22,563 bases of DNA from the NCBI GenBank assembly GCA_035906235.1, contig JAMIFN010000077.1:1-22563 (forward strand), in the 5' to 3' direction. Made by a program: the position numbers and the translations under genes. The stretch comes from JAMIFN01 sp035906235 (GTDB lineage Bacteria > Pseudomonadota > Gammaproteobacteria > Burkholderiales > Burkholderiaceae_C). Shown here in pieces: positions 15,019 to 22,162 of the stretch; position 1 is the stretch's first letter, and every line of letters starts with the position of its first letter. Below the pieces are notes generated by a model. It was not told the origin of the DNA, did no database searches, and was given only the letters and a program-made list of their open reading frames with translations.

Positions 15019-15559
15019 CGGCGGACTCCAAGATGAAATCGGTGCCGCGCACCCCTACCACGGCGGTGGGTGCCTGCACTTTCAGGTTGGCAGGGTTTTG
15101 TTTGCTGATCAGCCCGCTGATAACGCGCAGTTGCCCGCCAATAAAGTCGAGCAAAATCTTGCCCTCGTTCGTCGTGCTGTCAAAACGGTATTCGCGCAGC
15201 GCGACGCTGCTACGGGCGCCCAGCATCAATTCAGTACCGTCGCTCAAAGTGAAGGATGCGCCCGCGTCTTTGCCTGCATGGATGCGGTCGCCCACAGCCA
15301 AGGCCGCGCCTGATGTCACCGCCCGAGGCGCTGCGCCAGCTGCGCGCTGCGAGACGCTGCCTTGAACTTTTTTGAACACGCCTGCCACTTCCAGTTGGCC
15401 GGCGGCAGGGGCTATGGATGCTGTGCCCGTTGTGGCCATACCAGGGATGTCAGCATGGCTGGGGGCGGATGTTTGCGCCGTCACAGCGGTGCTGAGGCCA
15501 CATAAAGCCAGTAAGGCCAGGCTGCAGGCCGCGTGCCGCAGGGTCGAGAGGGTGGACAT
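15005..15559 (-). CDS. secreted FecR-domain protein
   Basis: A 184-residue product with a signal peptide (MSTLSTLRHAACSLALLALCGL, cleavage near TAQ) and a FecR-type domain: GVFKKVQGSVSQ, VGDRIHAGKDAGASFTLSDGTELMLGARSSVAL and LRVISGLISK, ending VQAPTAVVGVRGTDF. It lacks the cytoplasmic N-terminus of true FecR sensors. It belongs to the periplasmic FecR-domain proteins often paired with OmpA or LysM proteins, where the role is probably structural or surface-related. The frame is open to 15640, but that start gives a long N-terminal extension before the signal peptide; the ATG at 15559 has AAGGA upstream. It overlaps the OmpA-type gene. Confidence 0.85.
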   Translation of the reverse strand: MSTLSTLRHAACSLALLALCGLSTAVTAQTSAPSHADIPGMATTGTASIAPAAGQLEVAGVFKKVQGSVSQRAAGAAPRAVTSGAALAVGDRIHAGKDAGASFTLSDGTELMLGARSSVALREYRFDSTTNEGKILLDFIGGQLRVISGLISKQNPANLKVQAPTAVVGVRGTDFILESADVDE

Positions 15560-15640
15560 GGTGGGGATCCTTAGGGCAACAATATTCAGGCGAAAACAAG
15601 ATGTTACAGGAGCGATAAGCTTAAGCTGCCGGCAGCGCAT

Positions 15641-17335
15641 TCAATGGTCCGATGCTTGGGCTGGCAAGGGCTGTGGTTGTTGGGGTCGTGGTGCTTGAGG
15701 CCAGCGCCGCTTTAGCAGCGTTTGGTAATGTGCGGCCAAAGAGGGATTGCCCAATAGGGCGGCCGCATCGCTGGCGCGGCGCAAGACGCGCACTTCAGAA
15801 GAGTAATGCAACAGGCGTTGGGCGCGGGCTAATTCTTGCGCTGCGTTGTCGGCGGTCAACTCGGTGGTGCTGAGCTGGGCAAACTCGGTGTATTTGCTAA
15901 ACCAACTGCTGCTATGGGCCTTGTCGAACCAATCGGGGTGATCGCTAAAAAAATCCAGACGCTGTTCGGGATTTAAATACACCTGCGCAGCGCGCAGCCA
16001 ATCCGCGGTAAAAGCCAGGCTAAGCGCCAGTAGCAGCAAACCCAAAATGCGCGGACGGTTGATGCAAGTGCGCGTTATGGGTGTCGTTGCAGTGGCCAAG
16101 ACACCAAAGGCCAAGGCTGCGGCCAGCAAAAATGGAGCGTGCCACAGCGGGTATTCCAGCAAACTGTGCAGACCAATGGCCGCCAATACCAACCAGGCGC
16201 TTTGTTGCTGCGGTGTGGCGGTTTGCCAAGGCTGGCGGCGCCAAACCCAGTAGCCAACTGCCGCGCAAAACAGCAAGGCCAGGGGCCAGCCCAGCTCTAC
16301 CGCCAGATGCAAGGGCAGGTTATGCGCGTTGTCCAGCGGCGCAGCAAAGACCCGGCCTTGCAGCGGCGTATTCAGCAGGCCCCAGCCCAAATTGCCCCAG
16401 CCCCAACCTAAGCCAGGCTGCTGCGCGGTGGCTTGCCAGACATTGTTCCAGAGCACGGTGCGGGCATCTTGCGAGGCATTTTCTAGGCGCGTTAGCGCGT
16501 CGATTGGGATTGCTTGGCCTGTGGTGGTTGTGGCACCGCTGATGGATGCACTCCAATCATGCGCCAAACCCCATGCCCACAAACCATAGAGCAGCAGCCC
16601 CACCGTCGCCCACAACGCTACGGCTTTCGGCGCCCGCCCACGCCATGCCCATAAGCAGGCCACCCCCCAAACCCCCAGCCATTGCAGCAAGCCCGTGCGC
16701 GAGCGCGTAGCCGCGCAGGCAAAGGCCAGCAACACCAGGGCTGCCAGCGCCGTCGCCGTTTTTAGCCCAGATCGGTGGCGCTGAGCATTCATCGTCCAGC
16801 GCGGCGCATACAGCAACAAAATCGCAAAACCCATGGCGCTGAGCGTGGCCATTTGATTGGGTTGGCGCAAATTGCCAAACACGCGCACTGGGTTGCCGGG
16901 GTGCACCCAGGGGCTGAGCACTCCGACCCTGCCTTGGTATTGCAGCAGGCAAATCAGGCTATTGAGCAGTGCCGCCACCAGCACCGCGCCCCATAGCCAA
17001 TTTGCTTTTTGTTGCGCCTGCCAGCCCGCTGCAGCCTGCGCCACGGCCCAAAACGCCAGCAAAGCCAAAGCCGCGCCCGCAACCAAACCCGTATCAGCAG
17101 GTGCGATCAGCAGGCTATGGAGTTGCAAAACAAAGGGCAACGCGAGCAGCACCCAATTGCTACCCCTGCGCAATGCCCCTGCAGGGCTGAGTAGTAGCAA
17201 AACTCCAGTGCAGCCCAAACCAAACAAAAGCGGCAGCATATTAGTGGCCGGCCCCAGGGTGTAGGCAAACAAAAAGGGCAAAACGATAACGAGGCCAAGT
17301 AGGCTCATGCGCCCACGCGAGGTTGAAAAAGGCAT
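15641..17335 (-). CDS. PglL/Wzy_C family O-oligosaccharyltransferase or O-antigen ligase
   Basis: A 564-residue protein with about 11-13 transmembrane segments from residue 10. Family markers include FGNLRQPNQMATL, as in PglL-type pilin ligases, and the large periplasmic loop with GWGWGNLGWGLL and DNAHNLPLHLAVELGW, including the conserved His. HSLLEYPLWHAPFL lies near the end of the membrane part. A soluble C-terminal tail (from about 450) ends in a Gln/Pro-rich stretch. It would transfer lipid-linked glycans either to a protein (such as pilin) or to lipid A core; the acceptor cannot be told from sequence. No pilin gene is in the window. The start at 17335 (MPFSTSRGRMSLLG) is chosen over 17422; 17308 is another option. 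Confidence 0.82.
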   Translation of the reverse strand: MPFSTSRGRMSLLGLVIVLPFLFAYTLGPATNMLPLLFGLGCTGVLLLLSPAGALRRGSNWVLLALPFVLQLHSLLIAPADTGLVAGAALALLAFWAVAQAAAGWQAQQKANWLWGAVLVAALLNSLICLLQYQGRVGVLSPWVHPGNPVRVFGNLRQPNQMATLSAMGFAILLLYAPRWTMNAQRHRSGLKTATALAALVLLAFACAATRSRTGLLQWLGVWGVACLWAWRGRAPKAVALWATVGLLLYGLWAWGLAHDWSASISGATTTTGQAIPIDALTRLENASQDARTVLWNNVWQATAQQPGLGWGWGNLGWGLLNTPLQGRVFAAPLDNAHNLPLHLAVELGWPLALLFCAAVGYWVWRRQPWQTATPQQQSAWLVLAAIGLHSLLEYPLWHAPFLLAAALAFGVLATATTPITRTCINRPRILGLLLLALSLAFTADWLRAAQVYLNPEQRLDFFSDHPDWFDKAHSSSWFSKYTEFAQLSTTELTADNAAQELARAQRLLHYSSEVRVLRRASDAAALLGNPSLAAHYQTLLKRRWPQAPRPQQPQPLPAQASDH

Positions 17336-17388
17336 GGTGGCTGGCAGGGTGGTGAGATGTGGGTTGACGGAATGGATAGGCCGAAGAT

Positions 17389-17982
17389 TTACGCAGCGCC
17401 AGCGGCCTCGGGGCTGAGGCAATAGGCAAAACGCTGCTGCAAAGCGGCCAAGCTGCCCTCTTGCGGCGGCGGCAGTTGCCCGTTTTCTATGGCGGCCAGC
17501 GCCAGCAACATATCTTGGCTATGCACCCGGCCTAAAGCAGTCGCAGTCATCTGGGGAAAAGCCAAATACAAATGCCCGTTTTCGTCTAGCCAGGCGCTGC
17601 TGATGGTGGCAATGGCCTGCTCGCCGCCCTGGTGTTGGTGTTGGCCTGCGGTGGCGGTGATGCGACCATCTTCATGCAAGCGCAGGCAATAAGGCGCGGC
17701 TTCCAATTCCACAAACACGCGCTGCGGGCCGTTTTGAAACCAAGCGTAGCCCTGCGCATCCACCCCGTAATTGCGCTGAATAAAAGCGATCAGCTTTTCG
17801 TGTTGCAGCAACGAGCCTTTCATGCCCCTATCGCCCGCCGCGCAGCCCGCCTGAAAACTGCCGCGCGCTTGGGTGGCGTCATCACGCATCCACCACTGGC
17901 CCCGGGCATCTAGCCCCAACCAGCCTGTGCAGGCGGGCACATTCGGCCATTTGGCCAGCGCTTGTTTAACGATCTCGTCCAT
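17389..17982 (-). CDS. conserved hypothetical protein of Burkholderiales type
   Basis: A 197-residue soluble protein without signal peptide or membrane segment. Recognisable stretches are WPNVPACTGWLGLDARGQWWMRDD, LIAFIQRNYGVDAQGYAWFQNGPQRVFVELEAAPY and LGRVHSQDML. I recall similar DUF-type proteins in Comamonadaceae (short, one per genome, with the same WLGLD and FQNGPQRVYVELE phrases) but know no function. A His/Gln-rich stretch (GQHQHQGGEQ) interrupts the middle. Its start overlaps the SemiSWEET gene by 17 bases, so the two are probably expressed together. Confidence 0.78.
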   Translation of the reverse strand: MDEIVKQALAKWPNVPACTGWLGLDARGQWWMRDDATQARGSFQAGCAAGDRGMKGSLLQHEKLIAFIQRNYGVDAQGYAWFQNGPQRVFVELEAAPYCLRLHEDGRITATAGQHQHQGGEQAIATISSAWLDENGHLYLAFPQMTATALGRVHSQDMLLALAAIENGQLPPPQEGSLAALQQRFAYCLSPEAAGAA

Positions 17983-18238
17983 AGCGCAATTTCAACACCA
18001 AAATCAGCAAAGCCAGCGCCAAAGTAATGGCATTGCCGATGATGATGGGCCAATCGCCACGCAGCAAACCATAAATCAGCCAAAAAAACACGCCCACGGT
18101 AAAGGCCGCGTACATGGCCAGCGAAATGCCGCTGACATCGCGTGTGCGCAGCGTGTGCCAAGCCTGCGGCGCAAAGGCGGCTGTGGTCAGGCTCATGGCG
18201 ACATAGCCTAAAACATCGGTGGCGGTCAGGGTGGGCAT
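17966..18238 (-). CDS. SemiSWEET-type (PQ-loop) small transporter
   Basis: A 90-residue protein with three transmembrane helices: VLGYVAMSLTTAAFAPQAWHTL (with the PQ motif), ISLAMYAAFTVGVFFWLIYGLL and WPIIIGNAITLALALLILVLKL. This size and order are typical of bacterial SemiSWEETs, which work as dimers and move sugars down their gradient. The substrate is unknown. The 28 bases from three before the start codon upstream are four copies of a 7-base tandem repeat, leaving no room for a normal Shine-Dalgarno. Confidence 0.88.
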   Translation of the reverse strand: MPTLTATDVLGYVAMSLTTAAFAPQAWHTLRTRDVSGISLAMYAAFTVGVFFWLIYGLLRGDWPIIIGNAITLALALLILVLKLRYGRDR

Positions 18239-18240
18239 GG

Positions 18241-18268
18241 TTGAGTGTTGAGTGTTGAGTGTTGAGTG
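18241..18268. repeat. four tandem copies of TTGAGTG (CACTCAA on minus)
   Basis: Four perfect 7-base copies in a row lie two bases before the SemiSWEET ATG. The array takes up the space normally used by the ribosome binding site. Confidence 0.9.
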
Positions 18269-18286
18269 GCCCGATATATGCCTACT

Positions 18287-18417
18287 TCGTCATTGCGGGC
18301 TTGACCCGCAATCTCAAGCCTCCCCATCAAAAACATGAGCTGCTCAGGCAGGTTTGACGGCCTAAAAGCTGGATTTGGCCACCAAAAACGAGATTCTGGC
18401 TTACGCCAGAATGACGA
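18287..18417. repeat. palindromic element with hairpin ends, interrupted by repeat copy E
   Basis: The left part 18287-18315 reads TCGTCATT, a small hairpin GCGGG/CCCGC, then AATCTC. The right part 18390-18417 reads GAGATT, a hairpin CTGGC/GCCAG, then AATGACGA. The outer ends and inner hexamers are perfect inverted copies. A related single unit (TCATTGCGGGC...GCATGACG) follows at 18428-18453. Elements of the GTCATTGCGGG type occur dispersed in many genomes. Confidence 0.7.
18330..18380 (-). repeat. dispersed palindromic repeat, copy E
   Basis: The core CCTGCCTGAGCAGCT is on the minus strand (18339-18353). The flank GGCCGTCAAA and the left part CCAAATCCAGC match copy C. GGCC and GTTTG blocks on one side can pair with GGCC and CAAAAAC on the other. 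It is nested between the two halves of the longer palindromic element. Confidence 0.75.
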
Positions 18418-18498
18418 GTTCAGGAAGTCATTGCGGGCTACGCGGGCATGACGATTGTGGAGTGGCGAAAGTGTGGGCTTTGGTTGATCTGCTTTTCC

Positions 18499-19962
18499 TC
18501 AAATCGGCTGCGCAATCAAATCATGCCCTTGCGTGCCGACAATTTGCGCACGCGTAAATTCGCCCACTTTCAATTGCTTGCTGATTTTTTGCGGCGGCAG
18601 CAAATGCACCACGCCATCGATCTCGGGCGCGTCGGCAAAGCTGCGCCCACGCCCGCCTTTTTTACCCAGTGCAGGCGCGTGGTCGATCAAAATTTGCATC
18701 TGGCTGCCCACGCGGGCTTTCAGCTTTTGTGTGGAAACCTCTTCGGCCACGGCCATAAAGCGCGCGCGGCGTTCTTCGCGCACTTCTTGCGGCAATTGGC
18801 CTTCAATCTCGTTAGCCGTTGCACCGTTTACGGGCGAATAGGCAAAGCAGCCGGCGCGGTCAATCTGCGCTTCGCGCACAAACTGCAGCAGGTCTTCAAA
18901 CTCGGCTTCGGTTTCGCCCGGAAAGCCCGCAATAAAGGTCGAACGCACCACCAGCTCGGGGCAGTCTTTGCGCCACTGCGCGATGCGATCGAGGTTGCGC
19001 TCGCCACTGGCGGGGCGCTTCATGCGGCGCAGCACATCGGGGTGGGAATGTTGGAAAGGCACATCGAGGTAAGGCAAGATCAAACCCTCAGCCATAAGAG
19101 GAATCAAGTTATCCACCGTGGGGTAGGGGTAAACATAGTGCAGGCGCACCCAAGCGCCATAGCCTTGCGCCAGCTTGCCCAGCTCTTGCGCCAGCTCCAG
19201 CGCGCGGGTTTTCACCGGGCGGCCATCAAAAAAGCCGGTGCGGTATTGCACATCCACGCCGTAGGCGGAAGTGTCTTGGCTCACCACCAGCAGCTCTTTC
19301 AAGCCGCCTTCAAACAGGGCGCGGGCTTCTTTCAGCACATCCCCAATCGGGCGGCTGACCAAATCACCACGCATAGACGGAATGATGCAGAAAGTGCAAC
19401 GGTGGTTGCAGCCCTCGCTAATCTTCAAGTAAGCGTAATGCTTGGGCGTCAGCTTGATGCCGGCGGCGGGCACCAAATCGAGGAAAGGATCGTGCGGCTT
19501 AGGCAGGTGCAAATGCACCGCGTCCATCACCTCTTGCGTGGCGTGTGGGCCCGTCACCGCCAGTACGCTGGGGTGTATGCTTTTGACCATGTTTTCGGTG
19601 GCATTTTCAGCATTTTCGCCCGATAAACCTGCCTGAGCAGCTTCCTTTTCTGTAGCGCCTTTGCTGATGGTGCGCGCCCCCAAACAGCCCGTCACGATGA
19701 CCTTGCCATTCTCCGCCAGCGCCTCGCCTATGGTGTCTAGCGACTCTTTCACCGCGTCGTCAATAAAACCGCAGGTGTTCACAATCACCAAATCCGCGCC
19801 GTCAAAGGTCTTGCTGGTTTGGTAGCCCTCAGCCGAGAGCTGGGTCAGGATCAGTTCGGAATCGGTCAGCGCCTTGGGGCAGCCGAGCGAGACAAAGCCG
19901 ATTTTGGGGGCGGCGGCAGTGCTGGCTGCGGGGGCGGGTGGGGTAGCGGTAGAAATCGTCAT
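18499..19962 (-). CDS. rimO: ribosomal protein S12 methylthiotransferase RimO
   Basis: A 487-residue radical-SAM enzyme that adds a methylthio group to an Asp of ribosomal protein S12. The N-terminal UPF0004 domain holds Cys28 (SLGCPK), Cys64 (VNTCGF) and Cys93 (VTGCLG) for the second iron-sulfur cluster. The radical-SAM motif is CNHRCTFC (185, 189, 192), followed by IPSMRGDLVSRP, and the C-terminus has the TRAM domain (DHAPALGKKGGRGRSFADAP). Odd point: between GCLGA and HPSVLAVTGPH there are about 33 residues, where E. coli RimO has about 7. The extra part (about 100-124) contains TEKEAAQAGLSGENAENAT, encoded by repeat copy F. The start at 19962 has only a weak GGG upstream and an Ala/Pro/Thr-rich leader. 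Confidence 0.95.
   Translation of the reverse strand: MTISTATPPAPAASTAAAPKIGFVSLGCPKALTDSELILTQLSAEGYQTSKTFDGADLVIVNTCGFIDDAVKESLDTIGEALAENGKVIVTGCLGARTISKGATEKEAAQAGLSGENAENATENMVKSIHPSVLAVTGPHATQEVMDAVHLHLPKPHDPFLDLVPAAGIKLTPKHYAYLKISEGCNHRCTFCIIPSMRGDLVSRPIGDVLKEARALFEGGLKELLVVSQDTSAYGVDVQYRTGFFDGRPVKTRALELAQELGKLAQGYGAWVRLHYVYPYPTVDNLIPLMAEGLILPYLDVPFQHSHPDVLRRMKRPASGERNLDRIAQWRKDCPELVVRSTFIAGFPGETEAEFEDLLQFVREAQIDRAGCFAYSPVNGATANEIEGQLPQEVREERRARFMAVAEEVSTQKLKARVGSQMQILIDHAPALGKKGGRGRSFADAPEIDGVVHLLPPQKISKQLKVGEFTRAQIVGTQGHDLIAQPI
19601..19655 (+). repeat. dispersed palindromic repeat, copy F, inside rimO
   Basis: The core CCTGCCTGAGCAGCT is exact at 19628-19642. The upstream GCATTTT and a GCCCGATAAA block match the flank of copy A (GCATTTTAAGCCG), so the similarity covers about 40 bases. 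It is antisense to rimO; read on the rimO strand the core encodes AAQAG in frame, with no stop codon. Confidence 0.78.
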
Positions 19963-19997
19963 AGCCCGTGATTTTCGCTGATTTGGGCGATTGCCCT

Positions 19998-21345
19998 CTA
20001 AACACCAGCCCCGTCTGTGGGTTTCTGTTGTGTGTGCACGGCCTCAAAGATCTCTTTCGCCAGGATGGGAAACGCCGTTCGTTGAAACTCGCCGTCGTCC
20101 ATATACCGTGTGACGATTTTGTCGTTCTCAGCCATCCGCTGAATCATCAAATCCTCGATCAGCTTGCGCACCCCCAGCTGGAACTTGTCCAGCGGGTTGG
20201 CCATGGCGGTTTGAATCACTTGGCTGTTGCTGGTGGCCCGTGCCTTGATCTGGTCAAAGAACAGCCGATCCTCGTCGGTGAAGGCGGTGCCAAAGCGTTC
20301 GTTGAGCACCTGGATGATTTCCGACAGCGGGGCCTTTTCTTCCTTGGTTTCTCCCGTGCCAACGGCGCTTGGGCTATACACGCCTTCTGGTTCGCCCACC
20401 TTCAATTCAATCGGCCCGCTGGAAACACGCTGCAAGCGGTAGTACTGCAACTCCACCTCGTTGCCGATCTTGACCACCGTGTTGTCACGATCCAACGGCA
20501 GGTGTGGCAGCAGGAAGCGCCCGTAGCTATAGAGCATTTCCAGATCCTGATCTGCATAGGGCAGGATCTGGCTCAGGAAGGCATACATCCGCACATAGCC
20601 GCCCAGCTTGTCGCGGAAGGTGATGCGCACTTCGTCGTCCTCAATCGCCTTGAATCGATCCACCGCCGGTTGCAAGTGACGCTGCATATGGGCATGGTCG
20701 GCCGGGTTCTGCCGATCCGGCTGGCGGTAGAAGATGCGCGCAAACGCTTCAACTTCGCTCCAGTGATAAATCTGCAGCTGATCCAGCTCGTGTTGGATAG
20801 CGGGCAGCATCTCTGGGTTGGCGGCTTCTTGCAGGCTGGTCGAATCAAAATAAGGCTTGAAAGCGGCGTAAATGTCCTCAGGCTTGTTGACGAAATCCAG
20901 CACAAAAGGCTCGTCCTTACCCGCGATCTTGCGGTTCAGGCGCGACAGCGTCTGCACTGCTTGCACACCATCCAGCCGCTTGTCCACATACATGGCGCAC
21001 AGCAGTGGCTGGTCAAAACCTGTTTGGTATTTATTGGCCACCAGCAGCACTTGGTAATCACTGGAGCCAAAACGCTCGGGCAACTGGCTCTCGGGTATGG
21101 GTTTGCCAGTCACCACATCGGGGTTCATGCCCGGCTCGGTGTATTCAAGCTCAGTATCTGGGTCTTTCACTGTGCCGCTGAAGGCCACCAGCGAACGGAT
21201 ATCGGCATAGCCCTGTTCGGCAATGTAGCGCTCGAAGGCCAGTTTGTAGCGCACCGCCTGTATGCGGCTGGCTGTCACCACCATAGCTTTGCCGCGCCCG
21301 CCAAGTTGATGCCGCACATGCTCGCGGAAATGTTCATGCCTGAAT
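19998..21345 (-). pseudogene. hsdR: type I restriction enzyme R subunit, C-terminal remnant
   Basis: About 440 residues of HsdR remain. The second helicase domain is visible: AMVVTASRIQAVRYKLAFERY, VLLVANKYQTGFDQPLLCAMYVD and the motif VI-like QAVQTLSRLNR. The C-terminal helical region follows, ending LAKEIFEAVHTQQKPTDGAGV. The N-terminal nuclease domain, Walker A and DEAD motifs are absent. In-frame HsdR-like residues (EHFREHVRHQLGGRGKA) can be read upstream of the GTG at 21317 to about 21340, where the sequence passes into hsdS. No Shine-Dalgarno precedes the GTG, so a restriction-competent product is not possible; whether the fragment is translated is unknown. Confidence 0.85.
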
Positions 21346-22162
21346 CTTCATAGGTTTCAGCACCACCACTAGGCGTTTTCCCACTGCCGATTTTTGAACA
21401 TATGAAACCGAGTCGTTTCACCCCCCAATGCCTCGGTACCTCCCCCAGCCAACCCACCCCCGAATTCTTCATCTCTGGCTGCGGCTCCAAGCCCACTGCC
21501 TTGGCGGCTGCGGGGGGCAGGCCACGGGTGACGGTGCGGGCAATCAGCGCCTGCCGCTTTTCCTTGAGTTTGGCGATAAGTTGGCGCTTCTGCGCCAGCA
21601 GCGCATCGATCTGCGCGGTCTTGGCATCAAGAAAGCGGGCAATGGTTTCTTGCTCGGCGAGGGGTGGCAGAGGAAGTTCAATGCATGAAAGGTCGGTCGG
21701 ATTCGTAGCGGGATAACTCACGCCAACCGACCGCGACACGACGGTTTCGATGAAATAAGACGAGCGCAGGCAGTACGCAAGGTAGTTGGGATCAATATCT
21801 TTGGGGCGGACGACAGCAAACCCCGTTGAGACGATCAGATTTTCTTCCGGATTGCGAATGGCTGCGACCGCACGCAGGTAGGTGCGTACAGTTGAAACTA
21901 TGGTGTCACCATCTCGCACAATGCGCCGTGCTCGGGACGGCGCAGTCTCGAAAATAACTGGTTCCTTCTTCTGAATCCCTTCGGTCGCATCTACGCTGCC
22001 GATATCGACATAGCGCATCTCGTAGTCAGGGTCGGTGGTCTCTGGCAGCGTCTCGTCGTTGATAGTGCTGAGGTATTTCAGACGCTTGGTGACCCAACGA
22101 TCGGGCGCATTCCCTAGCCAGCTCTGCCCCTTGTAGGGCCCTGTTTTAGTGGCGTATTTCAT
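21275..22162 (-). pseudogene. hsdS: type I restriction-modification specificity subunit, truncated in the second target-recognition domain
   Basis: The 295-residue frame holds an intact N-terminal target-recognition domain. The central conserved helical spacer follows (LPLPPLAEQETIARFLDAKTAQIDALLAQKRQLIAKLKEKRQALIA). The second half starts normally with GVGWLGEVPRHWGVKRLGFI and SGKTPSGGAETYEDSG. It then passes at about 21340 into hsdR sequence read in the wrong frame (NISASMCGINLAGAAKLWW) and stops. A full HsdS is usually about 400-450 residues. Such half-HsdS proteins can sometimes dimerise to give an active palindromic specificity, so loss of methylation is likely but not certain. The start ATG overlaps the RhuM-family stop (ATGA). 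Confidence 0.85.

Noticed and set aside
15560..15640. Upstream extension of the FecR-domain gene to 15640
   Set aside because: It would put 27 residues before the signal peptide; the start at 15559 has a better Shine-Dalgarno and a normal signal peptide.
18448..19626. 392-residue plus-strand ORF
   Set aside because: It is antisense to rimO, whose cysteine motifs and TRAM domain are unmistakable.
5036..19655. The six repeats as a CRISPR array
   Set aside because: Copies are kilobases apart, in both orientations, with no regular spacers and no cas genes.
5036..19655. Known DNA uptake sequences
   Set aside because: The core does not contain GCCGTCTGAA or AAGTGCGGT, so it is not a known Neisseria or Pasteurellaceae signal.
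19968..21353. 461-residue plus-strand ORF
   Set aside because: It is fully antisense to the hsdR remnant, which shows clear helicase motifs.
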